A stretch of DNA of 55,464 bases from Saprospiraceae bacterium (lineage in GTDB: Bacteria; Bacteroidota; Bacteroidia; Chitinophagales; Saprospiraceae). This document shows, one piece after another, positions 36,028 through 44,824 of this stretch (position 1 is its first letter; every line of letters begins with the position of its first letter). The position numbers and the translations under genes were made by a program. The notes under the pieces were generated by a model that made no database searches, was not told where the DNA came from, and saw only the letters and a list, made by a program, of their open reading frames with translations. The stretch spans positions 36,340 through 91,803 of the forward strand of contig JAHDHW010000004.1 in the NCBI GenBank assembly GCA_020631105.1, in the 5' to 3' direction.

Positions 36028-38472
36028 TTAAAATCGTCTACTCTGATCTGCTGAGCTGGTCGTTCGTTTACGCGCAGCTTTCACTTTAGCACTTCCGAAG
36101 GATGTTGAATAAGTCAATCGAATCACTCTGGTTTCCACATCAAAGGTGCTGGAGTTATTTAAATTAAGCGCTGGCACAAGAGTATCAGACCGCCATATAT
36201 TCGTCCTTAACAAATCGCTGGCACTCAAGCTCAGCGTCCCCCAATCATTGGGTAATACTTTTTGAATCCCCAAATTTATCGCTCCCTTGTCTCTAACCCG
36301 TAACAGTCCATAAAATGCCGTCGAATGATAAATCCCGTTAAGTTCAAAGATCCATCTATTAGGTAAAGTAAAAGTATGAGTACTCGAGATTACATAAGCA
36401 TTTAAAGTTTGGCGACTCTCTTCATTATCTTTATTAATAATCAATGTATTCCGCCCCCAATCATACATATTTTGGGTTTCCCACCATTTTGCAATCCGAA
36501 CAGGAGCAGTGATTCTAAAGCCAAATAATTGTTCTTCATCAATATTTAGAGTCGTATAAATCTGGGTGTTTGTACTTGGATCAACAACTGGCTGATATTT
36601 ATAAATCGCATCTTTTGTACGGCCGTAGGTCGTAGTCAATAAAATGTTTTTCAATCGGTAGCTTAAGCGCAGATTATCTGTAACCCCCGGCAACAGGTTT
36701 GGATTCCCACTAAAAAAAGTATTAGGATCAATAAACGTAACAAATGGTGCTAATTCATCAAATGCCGGACGTGTAATTCTTTTACTATAGGAAAACTGTA
36801 ATTGCTGTTGTTCTTTTAGTTTATGTGTGATGAATAGACTTGGAAAAAAATTATCAAATTCTAAATCAAGGTATTCCGGGTCAAGTTGAGTACTCAAGAG
36901 GTAGTCTGTATATTCATAACGGACGCCAAATATTGCACTAGTCTTATCATTCAATTTATAATCAACAGAGGTATATGCTGCTGCGATATTTTCTTCAAGA
37001 CTATAATCCTGACTAAATCTATCGTTTTTAATAAACTCGCCGTTTAGTAAATCCTCTACAAGGATATCATTATCAAATTGACTACGATAACCTTTTACCC
37101 CAAGCTTTAGTCGAAGCTTATCCCCTACACTCTTAGAATAGTCCAACTTTAAGGAAAGGTTATTGATAGGTGCAACCCTATTCATAATCACCTCACCTGT
37201 ATTGATTAGTTCCTGGTTACGATCATAAAAATCATTAGCGTAAGTTGAAGGATTGTTATTCGCATAAGCTAAATAATCAACATCAAACTCGAGTTGTTCT
37301 CCTTCTTTAAACTCATGATGCAAATAGACATTAAACATGGCATGCTCGAGGCGTCTTTCTTCAACATTCAAATTATTTACAATAGAATGTAGCTGATCAT
37401 TCTCCTCGAACCTTGATCGGTTATCTGCTTCTGTTAGACTGTTATTTATAAACCCGGTTGCGAATCCACCAATTGTGGTCTTCTTAGAAATTTCAATATC
37501 TGCTCCGATCCTTACATTATGCGAAAAAGATTCTTTTAACCGCATATTACGGGTATCTGTAAAAATGGAGTTTCCTGCTTGTTGCACTAAACGGTCAAAA
37601 GAATAAATACTTTCAGAAAAAACATTCCGGAAGGAATATGAACCATAAATATTCGACCGATTGGTCCGATGATTTATATTAATAGAGCCTCCGTATTTGA
37701 GTCGCTTACCATAGCCAGCGTTAAAAGAATAAGAACCATTCGTCCCTATTTCCGGGTTTTTCTTAGTAATAATCTTGATTAATCCGCCTTTACCTTCCGC
37801 TTCATATTCCGCAGGCGGAGTTTCGTACAACTCAATTTTCTCAATGGTTTCCGCATTAATAGATCGAAGTAAATTAAAAAGTGCATTCAATGGCATCCGG
37901 TTTAGCTTCCCGTCAATCATCACCAGAACGCCCTGGTTTCCATTTACACTCAAACTGTTATTTAATTCATTGACAGATACACCAGGAATTCGGGACATTA
38001 CTTCTAATGCATTAGATCCCGCAGCAATAATGTTTTTCTCAACATTAACCACGAGGCGGTCAATTTGCTGTTCGTACAACATTTTTCTTGCTGTAATACT
38101 AACCGCTTCCAGTTGACTTTCAATCCGCTTTAAAATGATGGTCCCTAACTCATAGGCTTCTTCTGCTTCATAATTATTGACTGGTCGATACGCAGTTTCA
38201 AAGCCAATCATCGAGACTGCAACGATATAATCACCCGCATCAACTTCATCGATCGTAAATGTCCCGACATCAGTTGCTACTGCCCCTTTTACTAAAGTGG
38301 AATCTTCATTTGATAATAATAAAACGTTAGCGTAAGGAAGTGTCTCTTGTGATTGTGATACTACATCTCCTTTGATCGTTGCTTGCCCTGACAAAAGAGT
38401 AAATCCTCCCATCAGACTGAGCAACAAAGCAAAAATGCTTTTTCTCCAAAAGATTTGTTTGTTTAAATGCAT
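36028..38472 (-). CDS. TonB-dependent receptor-like outer membrane beta-barrel protein
   Basis: 814 residues. Signal peptide (residues 1-30, IFALLLSLMGGFTLLSGQ), then a carboxypeptidase-regulatory-like domain (ATIKGDVVSQSQETLPYANV), a plug domain (DRLVVNVEKNIIAAGSNALE, MSRIPGVSVNELNNSLSVNG, VLVMIDGKLNR) and an outer-membrane barrel of the OMP_b-brl_3 type. No Ton box is clear. The C-terminus is long and basic (SAKVKAARKRTTSSADQSRRF, split as SAKVKAARKRT and TSSADQSRRF) rather than ending in an aromatic residue like most barrels, although the last residue is Phe. The ligand is unknown; the peptide gene just downstream raises the question of peptide uptake. Confidence 0.88.
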   Translation of the reverse strand: MHLNKQIFWRKSIFALLLSLMGGFTLLSGQATIKGDVVSQSQETLPYANVLLLSNEDSTLVKGAVATDVGTFTIDEVDAGDYIVAVSMIGFETAYRPVNNYEAEEAYELGTIILKRIESQLEAVSITARKMLYEQQIDRLVVNVEKNIIAAGSNALEVMSRIPGVSVNELNNSLSVNGNQGVLVMIDGKLNRMPLNALFNLLRSINAETIEKIELYETPPAEYEAEGKGGLIKIITKKNPEIGTNGSYSFNAGYGKRLKYGGSININHRTNRSNIYGSYSFRNVFSESIYSFDRLVQQAGNSIFTDTRNMRLKESFSHNVRIGADIEISKKTTIGGFATGFINNSLTEADNRSRFEENDQLHSIVNNLNVEERRLEHAMFNVYLHHEFKEGEQLEFDVDYLAYANNNPSTYANDFYDRNQELINTGEVIMNRVAPINNLSLKLDYSKSVGDKLRLKLGVKGYRSQFDNDILVEDLLNGEFIKNDRFSQDYSLEENIAAAYTSVDYKLNDKTSAIFGVRYEYTDYLLSTQLDPEYLDLEFDNFFPSLFITHKLKEQQQLQFSYSKRITRPAFDELAPFVTFIDPNTFFSGNPNLLPGVTDNLRLSYRLKNILLTTTYGRTKDAIYKYQPVVDPSTNTQIYTTLNIDEEQLFGFRITAPVRIAKWWETQNMYDWGRNTLIINKDNEESRQTLNAYVISSTHTFTLPNRWIFELNGIYHSTAFYGLLRVRDKGAINLGIQKVLPNDWGTLSLSASDLLRTNIWRSDTLVPALNLNNSSTFDVETRVIRLTYSTSFGSAKVKAARKRTTSSADQSRRF

Positions 38473-38826
38473 AGAAATTGTAGTATCGTCTCCTTCGTTT
38501 GTTTAATCGAAGCAATATAACTATAACGCATCTTGTAATACAAGATGTCATTAACTGGAGCCAGACTTATGCATTGGTATTTTTAGCTTTGGGATTTTAA
38601 ATCCTCATATACCAAATAAAATACGTTGCTAGTATACATACTAATGCATAATTCTGTATTAAATACTAGCGACTTGGTCAATTAACTTAAGTTGAAAATT
38701 CAATTCAACAAGAGAAAATGAAAGAGGAGTAATTTTATCTCAATAATATTAGCGAACCTCAAGATATAAACATTATCTATAATTCCAAATAGCACGGCTC
38801 TTTTTTAACACACACAATAAAAAAAA

Positions 38827-38850
38827 TGTACCGCATTTTGTACCGCATTT
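38827..38850. repeat. Tandem 12-bp direct repeat
   Basis: TGTACCGCATTT occurs twice with no spacer (38827-38838 and 38839-38850). A 12-bp period puts both copies on nearly the same DNA face, as in a regulator's paired half-sites. The regulator is unknown. Confidence 0.6.
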
Positions 38851-38992
38851 GCCTAATGAAGTCTTTTCAAAATAAAGCTCTTTTCGTTAGACCACTGAAA
38901 ATGAACGCACTAGTGAACATGACCATACAAAACGAATCCTCGACGATCCACAACGAATAAAAAGTTACTGTGCATGACAAAAGAACAATTAT

Positions 38993-39000
38993 TATGTTTG
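38993..39000 (+). promoter_or_regulatory. -7 element (TATGTTTG) of the pbpC promoter
   Basis: Exact TAnnTTTG match 20 bp before the pbpC ATG. No clear TTTG lies at the expected -33 position, so promoter strength is uncertain. It implies a very short leader. Confidence 0.5.
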
Positions 39001-39020
39001 TATGCATATACACGTAATCT

Positions 39021-41447
39021 ATGCGTCTGTTAAAAACCATATTTCAATTCTTTTTTATCAAGTATCGAAAAGTTACTGCCGGGGGAGTATTGCTATTAAT
39101 CCTGGGGTATTACTTCTGTTTACCTTCTCCCCTCTTCAAAGATCCTACATCGATAGTTTTGGAAGATCGTCATGAGCAATTAATGGGTGCAAGGATTGCC
39201 GGGGATGGCCAATGGCGATTCCCTCATAATGATAGCATTCCTGAGAAATTCAAAAAGGCAATTATCGAGTTTGAGGATCGACGCTTTTACGAACATCCTG
39301 GGATTGATCCCGTAGGGATTGGACGTGCAGTTCAACAGAACTTCAAAGAAGGTAAGATCGTCAGCGGTGGTAGTACCATCAGTATGCAAGTGATTCGAAT
39401 GGCCAGAAAAGGTAAATCCCGGAATATACTGCAGAAAGTCATAGAGATGATTTTGGCAACTCGACTCGAACTAAAATATTCTAAAACTGAAATCCTGGCT
39501 TTTTATGCCAGTAATGCCCCTTTTGGAGGGAATGTGGTAGGACTGGATGCTGCCTCATGGCGATATTACGGAAAAGCCCCTAAGCATCTTAGCTGGAGCG
39601 AAGCGGCAACACTGGCAGTATTGCCTAATGCGCCAGCATTGATCCATCCTGGTCGAAATCGCGATGCACTCAAAGCAAAACGTAATCGATTACTAGATCG
39701 ACTATTGGCCAGTGGGCAAATCGATGCATTAACCAACGAATTAGCAAAAGAAGAGTCCCTGCCCGAAAAGCCTTTAAGACTTCCAATGCTAGCACCTCAC
39801 CTGATGGATCGTGCTTATAGCTCCCATTTCAGCGGACGTACGAGCGATGCTTCGCGAGCCGGAAAGAATCAGCGAACAAAAATAAATTCTACTCTTGACC
39901 GGGAACTACAGGAAAATGTTAACCGCATCCTGGAACGCCACCGGTTACACCTTAAAGAAAACCATATCCACAATCTAGCTGCAATCGTAGTAGAAGTAGA
40001 GAGTGGAGATATCCTTGCTTATGCCGGCAATGTAAAAGCTGGTGCCGAACACCATGAACAAGTAGATGTCATTAAAGCTCCACGAAGTACCGGAAGTATT
40101 TTAAAGCCTTTTCTCTATGCTATGGCGCTTAATGACGGTGCGCTTTTACCAAATTCTTTACTCGCTGATGTACCGACCCGGATGCATGGTTACAATCCCA
40201 AGAACTTCTACGAAACGTATGACGGAGTCGTACCTGCCGGCCGAGCCGTTTCGCGTTCGCTCAATGTCCCATTGGTTCGAATGCTTTCTGAATACGGCTT
40301 AGAAAAATTTCACTTTGGCTTGCAAAAACTTGGTTTCTCCACTATTAACCAGGCTCCGGACCATTACGGCTTAACACTCGTTTTGGGAGGTGCAGAAGCA
40401 AAGCTAGAGGATATTACAAATGCATACGTGGGTATGGCAAGAAGCCTGAATCATTTTTATGACTATAATGGCAAGTACAGTCATCAGGATTTCAGGCCAT
40501 TAAACTTCGACTCAAAAGTAGCTGTACCGACCATAGAGAAATCCGAATTAAGTAAAGAGCCGACTGTTTTATCTGCTGCTGCAAGCTATCAAGCCTTTGA
40601 AGCTATGCAAAAAGTGGAACGGCCAAACTCTGAAGGGGATTGGGAACAATTCAACAGTAGTACTCCGATTGCCTGGAAAACCGGAACAAGCTTCGGGTTT
40701 AGGGATGCATGGGCCGTTGGTGTAACGCCAAAGTATGCTGTCGGCATTTGGGTGGGCAATGCCGATGGAGAAGGCCGACCAGGCCTGGTCGGCGTGAGAG
40801 CAGCGGCACCAGTCTTGTTCGATATTTATAATCAACTGGAAGGCTCCGATTGGTTTGATCCACCATATGATGAAATGGTAGAATCACTGGTCTGTAAGCA
40901 AAGTGGAATGCGCGCACTCCCCCACTGCGAAGCGGATACCAATTGGATTTATAAAAATGGTCTGAAGGCTCCGGCCTGTAAATTCCATCAAATGGTACAT
41001 TTGGATCAAACTAAAACTTATCGGGTAAATGCCAGTTGTGAACTCCCGGAACAAATGGTGCATGAATCCTGGTTTTTACTTCCGCCTCTGGAAGAACATT
41101 ACTTTAAATCGAGAAACCCAAATTATCGATCACTTCCGCCCTATCGTGCAGACTGTAATCATAACTTAGCTGTAGATGAGCAATCGATGCAGATGATCTA
41201 CCCTAAACCCAAAGCTAAGATTTTTATCCCTCGTGATCTCGGCGGTAAAAAAAGTAAAACTGTATTCAAAGTAGCACATCGCAAACCAGAGTCGATTGTC
41301 TACTGGCACCTGGACAATTCTTACGTCGGACAGACGCAACACTTCCATGAGCTAGAACTTGCCCCAGCATCAGGCAAACATATCTTAACCCTGGTGGACG
41401 AAAGTGGATATAGTATCAAAAGAAAGTTTGAGATTCTGAAAGAATAG
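39021..41447 (+). CDS. pbpC: Penicillin-binding protein 1C
   Basis: Bifunctional peptidoglycan synthase-like protein of 808 residues. One N-terminal anchor (about 19-33). The GT51 glycosyltransferase domain has the catalytic motif EDRRFYEHPG (84-93) and GGSTISMQVIRMA. The transpeptidase domain has S359-ILK, S413-LN and K553-TGT. The C-terminal third carries the cysteine-bearing PBP1C region (VCKQSGMRALPHC, ASCELPEQM) and a BiPBP_C beta domain. In many bacteria pbpC pairs with an alpha-2-macroglobulin gene; none is next to it here. Confidence 0.95.
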   Translation: MRLLKTIFQFFFIKYRKVTAGGVLLLILGYYFCLPSPLFKDPTSIVLEDRHEQLMGARIAGDGQWRFPHNDSIPEKFKKAIIEFEDRRFYEHPGIDPVGIGRAVQQNFKEGKIVSGGSTISMQVIRMARKGKSRNILQKVIEMILATRLELKYSKTEILAFYASNAPFGGNVVGLDAASWRYYGKAPKHLSWSEAATLAVLPNAPALIHPGRNRDALKAKRNRLLDRLLASGQIDALTNELAKEESLPEKPLRLPMLAPHLMDRAYSSHFSGRTSDASRAGKNQRTKINSTLDRELQENVNRILERHRLHLKENHIHNLAAIVVEVESGDILAYAGNVKAGAEHHEQVDVIKAPRSTGSILKPFLYAMALNDGALLPNSLLADVPTRMHGYNPKNFYETYDGVVPAGRAVSRSLNVPLVRMLSEYGLEKFHFGLQKLGFSTINQAPDHYGLTLVLGGAEAKLEDITNAYVGMARSLNHFYDYNGKYSHQDFRPLNFDSKVAVPTIEKSELSKEPTVLSAAASYQAFEAMQKVERPNSEGDWEQFNSSTPIAWKTGTSFGFRDAWAVGVTPKYAVGIWVGNADGEGRPGLVGVRAAAPVLFDIYNQLEGSDWFDPPYDEMVESLVCKQSGMRALPHCEADTNWIYKNGLKAPACKFHQMVHLDQTKTYRVNASCELPEQMVHESWFLLPPLEEHYFKSRNPNYRSLPPYRADCNHNLAVDEQSMQMIYPKPKAKIFIPRDLGGKKSKTVFKVAHRKPESIVYWHLDNSYVGQTQHFHELELAPASGKHILTLVDESGYSIKRKFEILKE

Positions 41448-41548
41448 TAAAAAGCTGATTGGAATTGCTGGTGAAAGTTGCCCTGACTACCTGTCAAGAG
41501 ATTATAGCTTTATACCCTAAAAAGATGGTAGCTATCCTTTAAATAAAA

Positions 41549-41730
41549 AATCTCCTACATTCGGAGGCTATTGAATGTAGGAGAACTAAACATACTATGA
41601 GAAAACTACACAACTACAATATATGCCAATATATTGCCATATGAAACCATGAATTATGAAATGGAAACACATTACTATTAAGTGGTATATATCTACAAGG
41701 AAGTGGTAATCGATGGATTTGGGGCAAAAA
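41549..41730 (+). repeat. Hairpin-leader cassette, copy A
   Basis: A perfect 11-bp stem CTCCTACATTC/GAATGTAGGAG (41552-41562, 41573-41583) is followed after 13 nt by ATGAGAAAACTA (ATG at 41597) inside the tail ACTAAACATACTATGAGAAA. A 15-codon frame opens there (MRKLHNYNICQYIAI). A second box, AGTGGTATATATCTAC then GGAAGTGGTAAT, lies at 41681-41710. This is the best-conserved of three diverged tandem copies. Confidence 0.65.
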
Positions 41731-41936
41731 AAATTCCTACACCTAGAAGGGAAGAAGATGTAGGAAAATTAAACATACTATGAGAAAACTATTTGCAAGG
41801 TAAGCTTGCAATAGGCTTAAAAAAACATATAATTAGGCAGTGTACAGAAAACGAGGGCTAGCGGTGCAGCTACTTTAGAAAACGGTCACATAATTGTGAA
41901 TTAATACCTTAGATTTAAGGTATTTAAGAAGGAAAA
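41731..41936 (+). repeat. Hairpin-leader cassette, copy B
   Basis: Stem TTCCTACA/TGTAGGAA (41734-41741, 41759-41766), again 13 nt before ATGAGAAAACTA (ATG at 41780), within the tail ATTAAACATACTATGAGAAA. The frame ends after seven codons (MRKLFAR). The downstream box is weak (CTACTTTAGAAAACGGT near 41870). Start-to-start distance from copy A is 182 bp. Confidence 0.6.
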
Positions 41937-42110
41937 AATTTCCTGCACCTCAGGAGGGAGCAAGATGCAGGAAGATTAAACAAACATACTATGAGAAAAC
42001 TAGGATAAATGTATTGCGATTTTATATCATATAAAAAGCTAATCTATCCTAAGGAGAACATATATAGACTAGTGGTAATATCTACCTAGGAAACGGTAGT
42101 AACCAATTAC
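41937..42110 (+). repeat. Hairpin-leader cassette, copy C
   Basis: Stem TTCCTGCA/TGCAGGAA (41940-41947, 41966-41973) differs from copy B by a compensated A-T to G-C pair change. The tail ATTAAACAAACATACTATGA carries a 4-nt insertion, so the ATG (41991) is 17 nt after the stem. The frame is five codons (MRKLG). A second box, AGTGGTAATATCTACC then GGAAACGGTAGTAA, is at 42071-42102. The remaining sequence to 42297 shows nothing I recognise. Confidence 0.6.
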
Positions 42111-42297
42111 ATAATAACCTAGAATCGGAAGATAAAGCGAAGCTAGCAGCTCTGATTGGTCAAAAGTTTACTCTTTCAACCATTTTTGATTGCTCCACGA
42201 TGACTTATACCTATTGGTCTACCTTTTTAATTAAAAAAGAATTGGATTGGATAAGCTCACTAAAGAAAGGAAACAATTTTAGAAAGAGTGTTTCCCC

Positions 42298-44214
42298 TTA
42301 GCGCTTTTGAATGATCTCGACAGGAATCAGGATTTCCACTCTTGTACCATTGGGTTCATTCGTCTCTTCATTGTAGAGATCTGTGGTTTGTACAAGTACG
42401 TTACGATTTTTCGACTTATTAAGGATCTTAAGTCGCTGCTCTGTAATCATCGTCCCCTTGGATTTATGCCGGTTATGATAACCATCTTGCTCTTGCAAAA
42501 GCTTTACAGCTTCCCTACCGATCCCATTATCTTCGACAACACAAAGAATTGTATTCTCATCATGTAAACGGAAGTCAACTTTAATCAAGCCATTTTTTCT
42601 TTGGCGTAGGCCATGCTCTATGGAGTTCTCAACATAAGGTTGAACAATCATGGTTGGGACACCCATAATGTCTTCTTCGATTTCATCGTCAACCGTGATG
42701 TTATAATCCATTCGATCTCCAAACCGAAGTTTTTGACTGATAAAAAGATAGTTTTCCAGAAACTCCATTTCTTTCTCCAGACTAATCACTTCAAAATCAG
42801 AATACTCCAGACTCTGGCGCATGAGCTTAGCAAATTTTGCCAGATATTTGGAAGCATTATTCAACTCCTGAGATGTAATATACCGCTGGATGGAATTCAG
42901 CGCATTATACATAAAATGCGGATTCATCTGCGAACGAAGTGCTTTTAACTGAAGTCCAATAGACTCTAGTTTGAGCATCTCTGCCTCCTGCTTTTTCTTC
43001 TCTGCTTCATATTTAAACTCCAGCTCTGTAAGCTGCTGTTGTTTGGTCTGCTCCAGGTGATCTTCTTTGAAGCGATTGTGCAATTTCAGATAATTGAAGG
43101 CCTCCAGATATTTTCCTTGCTGCGCATTATATTCTGCAACTTCTTCACAAACGCGAGCCAACTGCTTTAGATCATTTTGCTTCTTCGCCAACTTGATAGC
43201 TTCCGCATAATGCTTCTCTACCTTCTTATCTTTCTTCATCGCAATGTAGAGCTGCGCCTTACGCATTTCTACTTTGGAGATATTCGTGTAATTCAAATTT
43301 TGGTTCCCCTTATATATTTTCTCCGCTCGCTCGTAAAGTCTCAAGGCCTCGTCATAATCTCCTTTTTTCACCTGAACAACACCTAAGTTCGCATAGGCTC
43401 CGGCACGTGCATCCAGACTAATATCATCTTTTACCTTAATGGCTTTCTTAAAGTATTCCTCTGCTTTTTCATGACGTCCCCTTCGCATATAAGCGTTCCC
43501 CGCATTGAGATAGTGCCAGGAAAGCCGTGTTCTCATCCCGAGTGATTCTGATAATTCTACGGCCTCTTCGAAAGCTTTGATACTCCTACTTACGTCGTCG
43601 GTCCGCTCGTATACCCGCCCCAGTGCACTTAGAATCTGCGCTCGAAAGACATAATCTTTGAGGCTCATCACAGATAACTGCAGGATATTTTTATCCGCTT
43701 CCAGTAATAGTTCAATACTCTTTGGGAAGTTTGCATATCGCTGCTGCAATAAGCCCTCTCTACTCATGTGCCAGGCCTCAAGCTGAGGATCCGGAAAGTT
43801 CTTAAGCGCCTTTGCGGCTTTATCCAGATAGGTGGTTGCTTTATCCAGCTCATTACGATTAATACAGGTCCCTACATAATCAATATAGCCCTCGATCTGT
43901 TGTTTGGTATCTCCCCGTTCCTCTAAGAGTTCAATTGCCTTTTTAAAATGAAAATCTGAAAGATTGAAATTATAGTTCTGATTCTCGGCAATTGCCATAT
44001 TCAAATGATAAGCTAAGCGAAAATCCTGATCATCCACCTTATCAATCAATCCTGCCGTCTCCTGAAGGTACTTCGTTGCTTTTTTGTAATCCAGGTAAGC
44101 ATAAGCTATTGTAAGCTCTTGTAACAACTCTAACCGCTGATAAGCATCAGTCGTCCTGGAAAGGCGCGTTTCCAGTGATTTGAGATTAGGTAATGCTACA
44201 GCAAATGTATTCAT
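42298..44214 (-). CDS. Cytoplasmic TPR-domain sensor histidine kinase (LytS/His_kinase type)
   Basis: 638 residues. No signal peptide and no transmembrane segment can be seen, unlike most Bacteroidetes TPR kinases. Residues ~25-380 are a solenoid of about eight TPR-like repeats (for example AWHYLNAGNAYMRRGRHEKA-type helices near 232-250). A coiled coil (~385-430, EFKYEAEKKKQEAEMLKLES) leads into the His_kinase domain with the phospho-acceptor H433 in SQMNPHFMYNALNSI. The ATPase has the N-box PYVENSIEHGL (N530) and EDNGIGREA. TPR sensors read protein or peptide partners. It lies downstream of the double-glycine peptide gene and a LytTR regulator, on the same strand. Confidence 0.9.
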   Translation of the reverse strand: MNTFAVALPNLKSLETRLSRTTDAYQRLELLQELTIAYAYLDYKKATKYLQETAGLIDKVDDQDFRLAYHLNMAIAENQNYNFNLSDFHFKKAIELLEERGDTKQQIEGYIDYVGTCINRNELDKATTYLDKAAKALKNFPDPQLEAWHMSREGLLQQRYANFPKSIELLLEADKNILQLSVMSLKDYVFRAQILSALGRVYERTDDVSRSIKAFEEAVELSESLGMRTRLSWHYLNAGNAYMRRGRHEKAEEYFKKAIKVKDDISLDARAGAYANLGVVQVKKGDYDEALRLYERAEKIYKGNQNLNYTNISKVEMRKAQLYIAMKKDKKVEKHYAEAIKLAKKQNDLKQLARVCEEVAEYNAQQGKYLEAFNYLKLHNRFKEDHLEQTKQQQLTELEFKYEAEKKKQEAEMLKLESIGLQLKALRSQMNPHFMYNALNSIQRYITSQELNNASKYLAKFAKLMRQSLEYSDFEVISLEKEMEFLENYLFISQKLRFGDRMDYNITVDDEIEEDIMGVPTMIVQPYVENSIEHGLRQRKNGLIKVDFRLHDENTILCVVEDNGIGREAVKLLQEQDGYHNRHKSKGTMITEQRLKILNKSKNRNVLVQTTDLYNEETNEPNGTRVEILIPVEIIQKR

Positions 44215-44250
44215 CTAAAGGAAAAATTGGATTATCTGACTTCAATATAT

Positions 44251-44291
44251 AAAAAAAGGTCACATTTGATATAAATGTAACCTTTTTTTAA
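44251..44291 (-). terminator. Terminator/attenuator between the peptide gene and the kinase gene
   Basis: A 12-bp stem (AAGGTCACATTT with AAATGTAACCTT, one G-U pair in the RNA) around a 5-nt loop is flanked by A- and T-runs, so it can work on both strands. On the minus strand it lies 18 nt after the peptide stop and ends in seven U, right before the kinase gene. It would give an abundant short peptide mRNA and, if leaky, some readthrough to the kinase. Confidence 0.88.
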
Positions 44292-44308
44292 TGTTTTAAA
44301 ATGACTAT

Positions 44309-44473
44309 CTATAATGGAACATCATCGCTAATATTCCCGTCATCGTTATTAGTATCTTGAATATGATTTGACGTTCCTCCATAGGTTTGAGACATATCGT
44401 CATCGCTTAACCTATCCATCCCCTGAAGGTTATACATTAAATCAGTTAGTATATTTTTATTTTTCTTTCCCAT
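44309..44473 (-). CDS. Short peptide precursor with canonical double-glycine leader
   Basis: A 54-codon ORF (ATG at 44473, TAG at 44311-44309). The leader is MGKKNKNILTDLMYNLQGMD, R, then LSDDDMSQTYGG. This fits the GG-leader consensus position by position: L at -12, S at -11, acidic at -8, M at -7, T at -4, G at -2 and -1. The putative mature peptide, 21 residues, is acidic and polar: TSNHIQDTNNDDG then NISDDVPL, with no cysteine. A good promoter (44633-44664) and a strong terminator bracket it. It could be a secreted signal or a bacteriocin-like peptide; the acidic core is more like a signal. No C39 exporter is present in the window. Confidence 0.78.
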   Translation of the reverse strand: MGKKNKNILTDLMYNLQGMDRLSDDDMSQTYGGTSNHIQDTNNDDGNISDDVPL

Positions 44474-44632
44474 AGTAACTTTATTTAGTACTTGGTAATG
44501 TGTCGGTTTTGGTAATTTATGTTTGTTTAATCTACCGCAAAATAAAGATATTCTACCTTTAGATCAACAAAAATCAGTCTAATTTCTTTAAACAAATCGC
44601 TGAAAATTAAGACTTGAACCACACAATTAATT

Positions 44633-44664
44633 CAAATATAATACATAAATACCTGAAAAACAAA
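44633..44664 (-). promoter_or_regulatory. Promoter of the double-glycine peptide gene
   Basis: On the minus strand TTTG (44664-44661) and TATATTTG (44640-44633) are separated by 20 bp, a full match to the Bacteroidetes -33/-7 consensus. The predicted start near 44626 leaves a leader of about 150 nt before the ATG, long for this phylum, which could carry regulation. A second, weaker pair (TTTTTG, TATCTTTA) lies closer, around 44545-44575. Confidence 0.7.
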
Positions 44665-44824
44665 TATTTACACCATTAATCAGTCATACTTAAGTTAAGT
44701 TTCTAAGGTAGATTATCAGCGAATAAAAGAAATTTAAACTTTGTGTAAAGAAAACCGGGGCTTAAAGTATGCAAACGGACCTGAATGAGTGCAATAGAAT
44801 TCAGGGAGTAAGTGAAAAGATCGC

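Larger units (their letters stand above)
38473..39020. other. Divergent intergenic region between the receptor gene and pbpC
   Basis: 548 bp without a supported gene. It holds a perfect palindrome CATCTTGT-aat-ACAAGATG (38529-38547) about 60 bp before the receptor start, an inverted repeat GCTAGTAT/ATACTAGC around 38630-38695, a tandem 12-bp repeat (38827-38850) and a promoter element for pbpC. A 34-codon ATG frame at 38856-38960 has no support as a gene. Confidence 0.5.

Noticed and set aside
38856-38960. 34-codon plus-strand frame MKSFQNKALFVRPLKMNALV...
   Set aside because: No recognisable motif, no GG leader, no terminator, and it lies upstream of the pbpC promoter element; chance frame is as likely.
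41597-42008. MRKL... mini-frames in the three cassettes as protein genes
   Set aside because: 15, 7 and 5 codons with no conservation beyond MRKL; reported as part of the repeat, not as CDS.
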